Below are positions 1 through 6,581 of a stretch of DNA of 8,863 nt, piece after piece. Numbering within the stretch: the first letter of the stretch is position 1; each line of letters opens with the position of its first letter. The position numbers were made by a program, and so were the translations under genes. A model generated the notes under the pieces. That model ran no database searches and was not told the origin of the DNA. It saw only the letters and a program-made list of their open reading frames with translations. The DNA comes from Pseudomonadota bacterium (GTDB lineage Bacteria > Pseudomonadota > Alphaproteobacteria > Rhizobiales > Rhizobiaceae). Location: NCBI GenBank assembly GCA_003242525.1, contig QGUU01000076.1:1-8863 (forward strand). Reading direction: 5' to 3'.

Positions 1-2
1 AA

Positions 3-269
3 GGAGACTACCGCATCACGCGAGGGTCGCCCAAGATATTCATCAAGACTGCGGCAAGCGGGGCGAAGCGCGCCCAGGCCTTCTGCCCGGAATGCGGCTC
101 GCATCTTTACACCACCTCCGTGGGCGAGGGTGTGAAAATCTACGGCATTCGGACAGGAACGGCGCGGCAGCGAGACCAGCTGGTTCCCCGCCGCCAGATA
201 TGGCATGGCTCCAGGATGAAATGGCTACCGGAATTCGAGGGTATACCCACCGTCGAAGGCCAGCCCTGA
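3..269 (+). CDS. GFA-family (CENP-V/GFA domain) zinc protein, 3' part only
   Basis: The reading frame is open from the left edge of the window to a TGA at 267-269, giving the last 88 residues; the start lies outside. Residues 27-36 of the fragment read FCPECGSHLY, the C-x-x-C-G zinc-binding motif of the GFA fold (Pfam GFA, named after glutathione-dependent formaldehyde-activating enzyme). It is followed by the family's usual pattern of a short strand (VKIYGIRTGT), a Q-rich stretch and a Trp-containing C-terminus (MKWLPEFEG). Most members of this large family have no demonstrated formaldehyde activity, so the substrate cannot be assigned. The N-terminal zinc cysteines expected in a full-length protein of about 120-140 residues are off the edge. 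The gene converges on rmuC with only 3 bp between the stop codons. Family call is firm; function unknown. Confidence 0.8.
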   Translation, partial: GDYRITRGSPKIFIKTAASGAKRAQAFCPECGSHLYTTSVGEGVKIYGIRTGTARQRDQLVPRRQIWHGSRMKWLPEFEGIPTVEGQP

Positions 270-272
270 CGG

Positions 273-1505
273 CTAGTCTTCGCCTTCCACCACATGCAGC
301 CGAAGCTGCCCTGTGCGGGACTGCGCGGCGCGCTGCGGTGCCTTTGCAGCTTGCGCGTCGTCGTCCCCTTCGCCGAATTCCAGCGCCTCGATCTTCTGGC
401 CGCGCTTGGCGACCTTCGAAGAGGAAATGAGAATATCGTCGATATCCTTCGCCGCCTGGCCGAAATGCACCTGCAGTTTGCGCACGCGCTCGTCGAGCCG
501 GCCCAGATCCTCTATCAGCCTGATGACTTCTCCCTGGATTAGGTGCGCCTGCTCACGCATGCGCGCATCCTTCAGGATCGCCTGGATCACCTGGATGGAA
601 AGCATGAGCAGCGAAGGCGAGACGATGACGATGCGAGCGCGATGCGCCCGCTGCACGACGGCCTCGAAATTCTCGTGAATCTCGGCGAACACGGATTCCG
701 AGGGGACGAACATGAAGGCCGTGTCCTGCGTCTCGCCCTGGATCAGATACTTGTCGGCGATGTCGCGTATATGCGTCTCGACATCCCTGCGAAACGCCTG
801 GGCAGCATATTTCTGCGCGGCTTCGCCCTCGGCTGCGCGGATGGCGTTCCATGCCTCCAGCGGAAATTTGGCGTCGATGACCAGGGAAGGCGCCCCGTTG
901 GGCATCTTCACCAGGCAGTCGGGCCGGCTGCCGTTTGAAAGCGTCGCCTGGAATTCGTAGGCACCCTGGGGCAGGCCGTCGGCAACGATCGCCTCCATGC
1001 GCGACTGGCCGAAAGCGCCACGAGTCTGCTTGTTGGAAAGGATTGCCTGCAACTGGACCACCTGGCCGGCAAGCGACTGGATATTGTTCTGCGCGGTATC
1101 GATTACCGCCAGCCTTTCCTGAAGCCTCGTTAGCGTTTCATGCGTCGAGCGCGCCTGTTCGCTCATGGATTGGCCAAGCCGGCCGGTCATGGCGTCGAGC
1201 CGCTGGCTAATGGATTGGGTAAGCTCCGCCTGGCGAGCCCCGAACACGTCGGCCAGTGCGCCCATGCGGCCCTGCATCTCGGCTTGCGCCTGCGCAATCG
1301 CTGCCATGCGGCTTTCCGCTTCGGCCGCGCGCCTTGCGGCTTCGGCGGCCGCCTCCGAGCGGGCCTTGGCCATCCGCCACAGGGCGGCCGAAAGCGCGAT
1401 CAGCAAAACGAATGCCGCCGCCGCCGTGCCCAACAGGGCCTGGCCCAGCGTAACGAATGAATCGCCGAACCGCAGGACAGGCTCGGACATCAGGGAAACG
1501 TTCAT
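273..1505 (-). CDS. rmuC: RmuC family DNA recombination protein, membrane-anchored
   Basis: 410 residues. The N-terminus carries one hydrophobic segment (about 21-44), then a long Ala/Glu/Arg-rich coiled coil (about 47-155), then the RmuC domain (about 155-365) and a polar, acidic tail. Recognisable blocks are LSNKQTRGAFGQ (157-168), RPDCLVKMP (194-202) and VIDAKFPLEAW (209-219). The PD at 195-196 followed by DAK at 211-213 fits the PD-(D/E)xK nuclease-like pattern proposed for this family. In E. coli, loss of rmuC changes the rate of inversion at short inverted repeats, so a role in limiting DNA rearrangement is inferred; the biochemical activity is not settled. The start could be the ATG at 1503-1505 or the in-frame ATG five codons later (1488-1490); neither has a convincing Shine-Dalgarno sequence. 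It is divergent from def across 96 bp. Confidence 0.92.
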   Translation of the reverse strand: MNVSLMSEPVLRFGDSFVTLGQALLGTAAAAFVLLIALSAALWRMAKARSEAAAEAARRAAEAESRMAAIAQAQAEMQGRMGALADVFGARQAELTQSISQRLDAMTGRLGQSMSEQARSTHETLTRLQERLAVIDTAQNNIQSLAGQVVQLQAILSNKQTRGAFGQSRMEAIVADGLPQGAYEFQATLSNGSRPDCLVKMPNGAPSLVIDAKFPLEAWNAIRAAEGEAAQKYAAQAFRRDVETHIRDIADKYLIQGETQDTAFMFVPSESVFAEIHENFEAVVQRAHRARIVIVSPSLLMLSIQVIQAILKDARMREQAHLIQGEVIRLIEDLGRLDERVRKLQVHFGQAAKDIDDILISSSKVAKRGQKIEALEFGEGDDDAQAAKAPQRAAQSRTGQLRLHVVEGED

Positions 1506-1601
1506 GGAGGCAGCATAGCCGATTCGGCCGACTGCGACAGATCAAAAGGTGAACGAGGGTTCCTGTTGACGCTGTCCACTCGACACCTTAGGTGAAGCGA
1601 C

Positions 1602-2132
1602 ATGTCGATCAAGCCGCTCATCATCCTTCCAGACCCTGTGCTGCGCCAGGTTTCAAAACCGGTGGAACGCGTGGACGCGCCGCTGCTCCGTCTGGTCGAT
1701 GACATGCTGGAAACCATGTATGACGCCCCGGGCATCGGCCTTGCGGCCATACAGGTTGGCGAGCCGCTGCGGCTCCTGGTCGTGGACCTCGCCAAGGAGG
1801 ACGAGCCAAAGGCTCCGCACGTCTTTATCAATCCCGAGATCCTCGAAACAGCCGACGCCCGCTCGGTCTACGAGGAGGGTTGCCTGTCGATCCCCGACTA
1901 TTATGCGGAAGTGGAGCGCCCGGCGGCGGTCCGGGTGAAATATATCGACCGCGAGGGCAGGCAGCAGGAGATTATGGCCGAAGGCCTGATGGCGACCTGC
2001 CTCCAGCACGAGATAGACCATTTGAACGGCGTGCTCTTCATCGACCACATTTCGAAGCTGAAGCGCGACATGGTGGTGAAGAAATTCAAGAAGCTGGCCA
2101 GGGAGAAGGCCCCGAGCCGCCTGGTGGGCTGA
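1602..2132 (+). CDS. def: Peptide deformylase
   Basis: 176 residues, the usual length for a bacterial type 1 deformylase. It removes the formyl group from the N-terminal formyl-methionine of new polypeptides in the cytoplasm. All three signature motifs are intact: GIGLAAIQ (44-51), EGCLS (92-96) and QHEIDH (135-140). The metal ligands are Cys94, His136 and His140, with Glu137 as catalytic base. A basic tail ([17 protein letters not shown]) ends the protein, typical of alphaproteobacterial enzymes and suited to docking at the ribosome. The ATG at 1602 is preceded by AGGTG at 1590-1594, 7 nt upstream, which supports this start. fmt, which installs the group that Def removes, lies 389 bp downstream on the same strand; the long gap suggests fmt may have its own promoter. 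Confidence 0.97.
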   Translation: MSIKPLIILPDPVLRQVSKPVERVDAPLLRLVDDMLETMYDAPGIGLAAIQVGEPLRLLVVDLAKEDEPKAPHVFINPEILETADARSVYEEGCLSIPDYYAEVERPAAVRVKYIDREGRQQEIMAEGLMATCLQHEIDHLNGVLFIDHISKLKRDMVVKKFKKLAREKAPSRLVG

Positions 2133-2147
2133 TCGGGCCCCTCAGCC
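2127..2147. terminator. Small hairpin spanning two convergent stop codons (possible weak terminator)
   Basis: GGCTGA (2127-2132) and TCAGCC (2142-2147) form a perfect 6-bp stem around a 9-nt loop rich in G and C. The def stop codon (2130-2132) is in the left arm, and the stop of the small antisense ORF (2142-2144 read on the minus strand) is in the right arm, so the hairpin serves both strands equally. No T-run follows on either strand, so rho-independent termination is doubtful. Confidence 0.3.
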
Positions 2148-2369
2148 GAATATTGCCAGCAGCCAGCCGAAGCCGATACGGATTGCGCTGGTCAGCGCCG
2201 GCAAAAGGCTCGGCGCCAGGGCAAAGCCGACGACGACCCATAGGCCGAGAGGCCTGATGCGCAGGACGAGCGTTCGTCGCCGGGTCGTTTCGGCAACACC
2301 AGCCTTGTATTGCGTGTCGGATGCCTCCACGCCGGCAATGGCAGATCGGGACTCGCGCCGCTTGGTCAT
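2142..2369 (-). CDS. Small hypothetical membrane protein (75 aa)
   Basis: I do not recognise this protein. It has a polar, Arg/Lys-rich N-terminal half (residues 1-37, TKRRESR near the start and TTRRRTLVLRIR at 27-38) and a hydrophobic C-terminal half. The latter has one likely membrane segment at about 40-59 (LGLWVVVGFALAPSLLPAL) and a second hydrophobic stretch at 62-75 ending at the stop. An in-frame TGA lies two codons upstream of the ATG (2367-2369), so that ATG is the first possible one; no strong ribosome-binding site is visible. It is antisense to the def-fmt-truA group and fills most of the 389-bp gap there. In favour of a real gene are the coherent basic-then-hydrophobic layout, a stop 9 bp from the def stop, and the lack of a better candidate in the gap. 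Against it are its shortness and the absence of a recognised family. Confidence 0.5.
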   Translation of the reverse strand: MTKRRESRSAIAGVEASDTQYKAGVAETTRRRTLVLRIRPLGLWVVVGFALAPSLLPALTSAIRIGFGWLLAIFG

Positions 2370-2384
2370 GGCTCAGCTCGAATT

Positions 2385-2397
2385 CATGTCGGACATG
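2385..2397. promoter_or_regulatory. Perfect palindrome CATGTC-G-GACATG, possible operator
   Basis: Two perfectly complementary 6-bp arms, CATGTC (2385-2390) and GACATG (2392-2397), flank a single G. The site begins 15 bp upstream of the ATG of the small minus-strand ORF and about 125 bp upstream of fmt. It could be a dimeric repressor site or a promoter-proximal structure. I know of no regulator with this exact site, so the function is inference from symmetry and position only. Confidence 0.3.
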
Positions 2398-2406
2398 CAA
2401 GGTTAA

Positions 2407-2426
2407 CCCCGTGCCGAAGGCCGGGG
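2407..2426. repeat. Imperfect GC-rich hairpin in the def-fmt gap
   Basis: CCCCG (2407-2411) pairs with CGGGG (2422-2426), and GCC (2413-2415) pairs with GGC (2419-2421), leaving a single bulged T at 2412 and a GAA loop: eight G-C pairs in all. It overlaps the 8-bp palindrome GGTTAACC at 2401-2408. No T-tract follows on the plus strand and only TT follows on the minus strand, so it looks more like a structured leader or protein site than a terminator. Confidence 0.35.
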
Positions 2427-2466
2427 ATAAATCCAGCGCACGTTCCTGCCATTTCTCGCCAGAGGC

Positions 2467-2495
2467 TTGACCCGCCGCCAGAAAGCGCTTGAAAC
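2467..2495 (+). promoter_or_regulatory. Weak candidate sigma70-type promoter for fmt
   Basis: TTGACC (2467-2472) matches a -35 box well. A 17-nt spacer leads to TGAAAC (2490-2495), which matches only three of six positions of a -10 box. It would place transcription start about 20 bp before the fmt ATG, with GGGGAG at 2512-2517 as the ribosome-binding site. A separate fmt promoter is plausible given the 389-bp gap after def, but this hexamer pair alone is weak. Confidence 0.22.
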
Positions 2496-2521
2496 GGATC
2501 GCCTGACTTCCGGGGAGAAAG

Positions 2522-3457
2522 ATGCCGCTGCGCGTGGTTTTCATGGGAACGCCGGATTTTTCCGTGCCAACGCTGCGCGCGGTCGCAGAGGCAGGGCATG
2601 AGATTGTTTCCGTTTACACGCAGCCGCCGCGTCCCGCCGGCCGCCGCGGCCTGGAGTTGACGCCCTCGCCCGTGCAGCGCGAAGCCGAAAGGCTTGGCCT
2701 TCCGGTAAGGTCCCCTGTCACACTCAAGGGCGCGGCCGAACAGCAGGAGTTTGCCGCCTTGCGGGCGGATCTTGCAGTGGTCGTGGCCTATGGTCTGCTC
2801 CTGCCTGGGCCGGTGCTGGCTTCGCCCCGCCTCGGCTGCATCAATGGCCATGCCTCGCTGCTGCCGCGCTGGCGCGGAGCGGCGCCGATCCAGCGGGCCA
2901 TCATGTCCGGGGACACAGAAACCGGGATGGCGATCATGAAAATGGACGAGGGACTGGATACTGGTCCCGTCGGCCTGGTTGAAAAAGTGGCCATCGACCC
3001 CGACATGACGGCCGGCGAACTGCACGATCGGCTTTCGGCGGTATGCGCTCGCCTGATGATCGACGCACTTGAGCGGCTGGAAGCGGGCACGCTTGCTTTT
3101 ACCAGCCAGTCAAAAAAAGGGGTGACCTATGCGGGAAAGATCGATAAATCCGAAACCCGCATAGATTGGTCTCGCCCGGCCGCAGATGTGCATAACACCA
3201 TTCGCGCATTGTCGCCCGTGCCGGGCGCATGGTGCGAAGCCGAGATAGGCGGCCGGTTGGAACGCTTGAAATTGCTGCGCTCGAAGCTTGCCGAGGGCGC
3301 AGGCGAACCGGGGGAAATTCTGGACGGTCAGCTCACCATTGCCTGCGGCACGGGTGCGGTCAGGCTGATTGAACTGCAACGGGCCGGCGGCAGGCCCGCC
3401 TCGGCGCCGGAATTCCTGCGTGGCGCCAGGCTCGAAGAAGGAAAGAGATTGTCATGA
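2522..3457 (+). CDS. fmt: Methionyl-tRNA formyltransferase
   Basis: 311 residues, full length. It transfers a formyl group from 10-formyl-tetrahydrofolate to the amino group of Met on initiator tRNA, producing fMet-tRNA for translation start. The N-terminal Rossmann-like catalytic domain (about 1-190) opens with [14 protein letters not shown] (5-18). It contains the active-site block [18 protein letters not shown] (107-124), with Asn108 and His110, and Asp146 in MDEGLDTGP (141-149), matching the Asn-His-Asp triad of the E. coli enzyme. The C-terminal OB-like tRNA-binding domain follows, with [10 protein letters not shown] (207-216) and [10 protein letters not shown] near its start. The ATG at 2522 has GGGGAG at 2512-2517. 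The stop codon overlaps the next gene's start as ATGA at 3454-3457, which implies translational coupling to the acetyltransferase. Def acts on its product after translation. Confidence 0.97.
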   Translation: MPLRVVFMGTPDFSVPTLRAVAEAGHEIVSVYTQPPRPAGRRGLELTPSPVQREAERLGLPVRSPVTLKGAAEQQEFAALRADLAVVVAYGLLLPGPVLASPRLGCINGHASLLPRWRGAAPIQRAIMSGDTETGMAIMKMDEGLDTGPVGLVEKVAIDPDMTAGELHDRLSAVCARLMIDALERLEAGTLAFTSQSKKGVTYAGKIDKSETRIDWSRPAADVHNTIRALSPVPGAWCEAEIGGRLERLKLLRSKLAEGAGEPGEILDGQLTIACGTGAVRLIELQRAGGRPASAPEFLRGARLEEGKRLS

Positions 3458-3966
3458 GCATGCTCTCCATACGCGCCGCAACGCCGCGCGACCGCGACGC
3501 GATCCGCCAGGTCGAGGAACATGCGTTCGGTCAGCTGGCGGAGGCCGGTCTCGTCGATGCGTTGACCAGTGACGGCGACACGGTCCTGGAACTTGTGGCC
3601 GTGGAAGATGGGCAGGTGATCGGACATGTCCTCTTCTCGCGCCTGTATGTCGTGCGCAAGGAGATGGCGGACTTTCCCGCAGTAGCGCTCGCGCCTCTGG
3701 CGGTAGACCCTTCCTTCCACGGGACGGGTATTGGCGGTGCGTTGGTGCGCGAAGCCCACCGCAGGCTGAGAGAGGCCGGCGAGAAACTCTCCGTGGTGCT
3801 CGGCGACCCGGCCTATTATGGCCGTTTCGGCTACAGCCGCCAGCGCGCGGAAAAGTTCGAGAGCGAGTACCAGGGCGAAGCCTTGCAGGCACTGGCCTGG
3901 GCCGATGCGCCGGAAAGCGGCAGGCTCGTCTACGCCGCTGCCTTTGGAAACTCCCTGGCGGCCTGA
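3454..3966 (+). CDS. GNAT-family N-acetyltransferase, YhbS type
   Basis: 170 residues with one complete GNAT fold. It begins with [20 protein letters not shown], the usual first strand and helix. It carries the acetyl-CoA pyrophosphate loop in [17 protein letters not shown] (82-98; H89-G-T-G-I-G-G), and ends with [14 protein letters not shown] (114-127), a block characteristic of the YhbS-like group (COG3153). The acceptor substrate cannot be read from the sequence; small metabolites and protein N-termini are both possible for GNATs. The ATG at 3454 overlaps the fmt stop (ATGA) with AAGGAA at 3438-3443 upstream; a second ATG two codons on (3460) is possible. Its place inside the fmt-truA pair suggests co-expression with the translation machinery, but that does not prove a translational role. 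Confidence 0.9.
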   Translation: MSMLSIRAATPRDRDAIRQVEEHAFGQLAEAGLVDALTSDGDTVLELVAVEDGQVIGHVLFSRLYVVRKEMADFPAVALAPLAVDPSFHGTGIGGALVREAHRRLREAGEKLSVVLGDPAYYGRFGYSRQRAEKFESEYQGEALQALAWADAPESGRLVYAAAFGNSLAA

Positions 3967-3981
3967 GGGCGCGCCCGGCCC

Positions 3982-4725
3982 ATGCCACGCTACCGCCTCG
4001 ATATCGAATATGACGGCACCCCCTATGCCGGCTGGCAGCGTCAGGCAGGCCGGCATTCGGTTCAGGCGGCAATCGAGCAGGCGGTGGAGAAATTCTGTGG
4101 CGAGCAGCTATCCCTGCGCGGCGCCGGCCGCACCGACGCAGGCGTCCATGCCACGGGGCAGGTTGCGCATATGGATCTTTCCCGGGCCTGGCCTGCCGAT
4201 ACGGTGCGCGATGCCGTCAATGCCCATCTCAGCCAGGCGGGAGAGCGGGTGGCAGTTCTTGCCGTGACCGTCGTCCCGGAAGATTTCGACGCCCGGTTCT
4301 CCGCCAAGGCGCGGCATTATCTCTACCGCATTACCAATCGCCGTGCTCCGCCGGCCCTGGAGAAAGGCAAGGTCTGGTGGGTGCCCAAGCCGCTGGATGC
4401 CGCAGCCATGCACGCGGCAGCGCAGGTGCTGGTCGGCCGACACGATTTCACCACCTTCCGCTCCTCGCAATGCCAGGCGAACAGCCCTCTGCGTACGCTG
4501 GACCGGCTTGATGTTGCCCGCGAAGGCGACATGATCGAGATTCGTGCCTCTGCGCGATCCTTCCTGCACAACCAGGTGCGTTCGATGGTCGGCTCGTTGA
4601 AGAAGGTCGGCGAGGGCGCCTGGACGGGTGCCGATCTGAAGGCCGCTCTGGAGGCCTGCGACCGTTCGGCCTGTGGGCAGGTTGCTCCGCCGGATGGCCT
4701 CTTTCTTGTTCGGGTCGACTACTGA
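3982..4725 (+). CDS. truA: tRNA pseudouridine(38-40) synthase
   Basis: 247 residues, the normal TruA length. It converts uridines 38, 39 and 40 in the tRNA anticodon stem-loop to pseudouridine. The catalytic aspartate is Asp52 in GRTDAGVHA (49-57). Tyr113 in KARHYLYRI (109-117) corresponds to the conserved active-site tyrosine. Other family blocks are [16 protein letters not shown] (6-21), [11 protein letters not shown] (154-164) and [11 protein letters not shown] (194-204), so the enzyme should be active. It starts 15 bp after the acetyltransferase stop, with GAGGG at 3965-3969 as a somewhat distant ribosome-binding site, consistent with a fmt-GNAT-truA transcription unit. It converges on the minus-strand membrane protein with only 3 bp between stop codons. 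Confidence 0.97.
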   Translation: MPRYRLDIEYDGTPYAGWQRQAGRHSVQAAIEQAVEKFCGEQLSLRGAGRTDAGVHATGQVAHMDLSRAWPADTVRDAVNAHLSQAGERVAVLAVTVVPEDFDARFSAKARHYLYRITNRRAPPALEKGKVWWVPKPLDAAAMHAAAQVLVGRHDFTTFRSSQCQANSPLRTLDRLDVAREGDMIEIRASARSFLHNQVRSMVGSLKKVGEGAWTGADLKAALEACDRSACGQVAPPDGLFLVRVDY

Positions 4726-4728
4726 CCT

Positions 4729-5322
4729 TCACTCCGTGATCGCGACGCCCAGCAGCGACTGCAGGGCGAACAGTACGGCCAGCGAGCCTATGAACATGCC
4801 GACGAAGACTGCGGTACCCACAGCGGCGCCCTTGCCGATCGCCGCATTGGTCATGCGCCAGATCATCACCATGGTGAGAATGAAAAGCGCGAGCGACAGC
4901 AGGCCGGCGGCCTGGCCGGCCGAGGGTATGAAAAGCCTGACCAGGGCAGCGGGCAGCATGATCCAGGCCACGATGGCCGATGCCCAATTGCTGGCTACGA
5001 CATAGTGAACGAAGCGGGTCCCGATGCCGGCGCGGGGGGCGATGACTGCCAGGCCGACCAGCGGCAGTACCCAGGTTGCAACATCTATCGTGCCCAGCCG
5101 CAGCACCAAACCGAACCGCGCGGCCACGGCGTCGGGATCGCCGATCTCGTTGGCAATGCCTACCCAACTGACGATCATTGCCGGCAGCGCCACCACGATC
5201 GCAAAGAAGGAGTTCCAGAAGCCATCGGCAGAGAGATCGAGCAGTCGCAGGCCATCGGCCTTGCCGAGCATCAGTCGCCAGGCCCCCGACAGAGCAGCTT
5301 GGATTTCATCCGACGAAATCAA
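4729..5322 (-). CDS. Hypothetical multi-spanning inner-membrane protein, TTG start
   Basis: 197 residues, no family recognised with confidence; the general look is that of small Yip1-like membrane proteins, but I cannot assign it. After an amphipathic N-terminus (1-34) there are about five hydrophobic segments, near 35-56, 80-96, 104-131, 137-157 and 166-190, joined by short loops with few charges. I see no obvious catalytic or metal-binding motif. The start is a TTG at 5322-5320, 9 nt after an AGGAG (5336-5332 on the minus strand). An ATG at 5327-5325 overlaps the dapE stop as ATGA but reads only Met-Ile-stop. A 5-bp tandem repeat here seems to have pushed that ATG out of frame (see findings). 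Otherwise the first in-frame ATG is codon 18. It is almost certainly co-transcribed with dapE, 1 bp upstream. Confidence 0.82.
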   Translation of the reverse strand: MISSDEIQAALSGAWRLMLGKADGLRLLDLSADGFWNSFFAIVVALPAMIVSWVGIANEIGDPDAVAARFGLVLRLGTIDVATWVLPLVGLAVIAPRAGIGTRFVHYVVASNWASAIVAWIMLPAALVRLFIPSAGQAAGLLSLALFILTMVMIWRMTNAAIGKGAAVGTAVFVGMFIGSLAVLFALQSLLGVAITE

Positions 5323-5326
5323 ATCA
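5317..5326 (-). repeat. 5-bp tandem duplication at the dapE / membrane-protein junction
   Basis: On the plus strand AATCA occurs twice in a row (5317-5321 and 5322-5326); on the coding strand this is TGATT-TGATT. Removing one copy would join the ATG at 5327 directly in frame with the Ile-Ser-Ser-Asp-Glu start of the downstream gene and recreate a standard ATGA overlap with the dapE stop codon. dapE itself is unchanged either way. Confidence 0.7.
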
Positions 5327-6523
5327 TGCCGCTCCTTTCACGAACCAATCCTCGATGAAGCGTTGATAGACCTGCGTCAGGGTTTCAAGATCGGCCAGGG
5401 CGACGCGCTCGTTCACCATGTGCATGGTCTTGCCCACCAGGCCGAATTCAACCACCGGGCAATAGTCCTTTATGAACCGGGCATCGGAAGTGCCGCCCGA
5501 AGTGGAAAGGGCGGGCGTGCGGCCGGTCACGGCTTTCACGGCCGCCCCCAAGGTGTTGATCAGCCGTTCGTCCCGGGTGAGAAACACATGGCTCGGCTGG
5601 TCGCGCCATGCGAGTTCATACTCGATCGGTTCGCGCCGGCCCTTCCGATAGGTCTTGCGTCGGGTCGCCGCATCAAGGCGATTGTGGATTTCCGCCTGCA
5701 ACGTCTCGGCTGTCCAATTGTCATTGAAGCGCACGTTGAAGGCGGCTGTCGCGCGGGCCGGGATGACATTGGTTGCCGTGTTCCCCACGTCGATGGAGGT
5801 GACTTCCAAATTGGTCGGTTGGAAGTCGGCCGTTCCTTCGTCGAAAGCCGGGCGCAGAAGCGCATCCACCAGCGTCATCAGCCCGCGAACCGGATTGTCG
5901 GCGAGGTGCGGATAGGCGGCATGCCCCTGCCGTCCCTGGACGGTCACGGTTCCGGAAAGCGAGCCGCGGCGGCCGATCTTGATCGCATCGCCGAGTTGGT
6001 CGGGATTGGTCGGTTCACCGACGATCGCCGCATCCCATTTTTCGCCGCGCTCCGCTGCCCAGGCAAGCAGCTTGGCCGTACCGTTGATCGCAGGGCCTTC
6101 CTCGTCGCCGGTTATGAGCAGGGAAACGGAGCCCTTCGGCCCGCCTGATTTTTCCAAATGCCGCGCGAGGGCTGCAACGAAGCAGGCAATTCCCCCCTTC
6201 ATGTCCACCGCCCCGCGGCCATACATTTCGCCGCCCGCGACGGCTGCCGAAAAAGGCGGATGCGTCCAGGCCGCTTCGTCTCCTGCCGGCACCACGTCCG
6301 TGTGGCCCGCAAACACCAGGTGCGGCCCGTTGCCCGAACGGCGCGCATAAAGATTCTCGACGTCGGGCGTACCTTCCTCCCGAAACACCGGCCGCTCGAC
6401 GACAAAGCCCAGCGGCTTCAGCATTGCCTCCAGCGCGCTCAAAGCGCCGCCTTCGTTAGGCGTTACCGATGGGCAGCGTATCAGAGCGGCCAGATTGGCG
6501 GCGGGATCGGTAGGATTCGTCAT
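5324..6523 (-). CDS. dapE: Succinyl-diaminopimelate desuccinylase
   Basis: 399 residues from the chosen ATG (6521-6523). The frame runs open 19 codons further upstream, but that extension is Arg-rich and unlike the family. The [20 protein letters not shown] start is the usual alphaproteobacterial one, although no clear ribosome-binding site precedes it. The enzyme hydrolyses N-succinyl-LL-2,6-diaminopimelate to LL-diaminopimelate and succinate in lysine and peptidoglycan synthesis. It is an M20-family di-zinc hydrolase. His74 in FAGHTDVVP, Asp107 in [10 protein letters not shown], Glu142 in TGDEEGPA, Glu170 in VGEPT and His368 in GKTMHMVNE are the metal ligands, and Glu141 is the general base; all are present in the expected spacing. 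The lid/dimerisation domain (about 185-295) contains [14 protein letters not shown] (198-211). It lies downstream of dapD, separated by a DUF805 gene. Confidence 0.96.
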   Translation of the reverse strand: MTNPTDPAANLAALIRCPSVTPNEGGALSALEAMLKPLGFVVERPVFREEGTPDVENLYARRSGNGPHLVFAGHTDVVPAGDEAAWTHPPFSAAVAGGEMYGRGAVDMKGGIACFVAALARHLEKSGGPKGSVSLLITGDEEGPAINGTAKLLAWAAERGEKWDAAIVGEPTNPDQLGDAIKIGRRGSLSGTVTVQGRQGHAAYPHLADNPVRGLMTLVDALLRPAFDEGTADFQPTNLEVTSIDVGNTATNVIPARATAAFNVRFNDNWTAETLQAEIHNRLDAATRRKTYRKGRREPIEYELAWRDQPSHVFLTRDERLINTLGAAVKAVTGRTPALSTSGGTSDARFIKDYCPVVEFGLVGKTMHMVNERVALADLETLTQVYQRFIEDWFVKGAA

Positions 6524-6546
6524 GCCGAAGCGATAGTCGAAAGCGC

Positions 6547-6566
6547 GGCGGCTGTCACGCCGCCGG
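6547..6566. other. GC-rich hairpin between the DUF805 gene and dapE
   Basis: CGGCGGC (6547-6553) and GCCGCCG (6560-6566) form a perfect 7-bp stem with a 6-nt loop in the 58-bp gap upstream of the dapE start. Read on the coding (minus) strand it is followed by CGCTTTCG, only three T residues, so it is a poor intrinsic terminator. It could pause RNA polymerase or stabilise the dapE end of a processed transcript. This is inferred from sequence symmetry only. Confidence 0.35.
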
Positions 6567-6581
6567 CCTTTCCTGGGCACT

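Noticed and set aside
92..430. Plus-strand 112-codon frame at the left end
   Set aside because: It overlaps the GFA gene in another frame and the 3' end of rmuC; Arg/Pro/Ala-rich translation without domain features.
1566..1594. TTGACG followed after 17 nt by TAGGTG upstream of def, as a promoter
   Set aside because: The putative -10 coincides with the def ribosome-binding site and would start transcription almost at the ATG; the -10 match is poor. Probably a chance TTGAC.
3328..4056. Long minus-strand open frame (242 codons) opposite fmt, the acetyltransferase and truA
   Set aside because: It is a shadow of three well-supported plus-strand genes, crosses their boundaries, and its translation shows no domain. 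GC-rich DNA often gives such frames.
5024..6148. Long plus-strand open frame (374 codons) opposite dapE and the membrane gene
   Set aside because: It covers the antisense of dapE, whose active-site residues are all intact on the minus strand; the translation is low-complexity and Arg/His/Gly-rich with no family motif.
6524..6580. Nineteen-codon upstream extension of dapE
   Set aside because: The extra residues are Arg-rich and not like DapE N-termini, and they include the hairpin in the gap; the ATG at 6523 gives the family's standard start.
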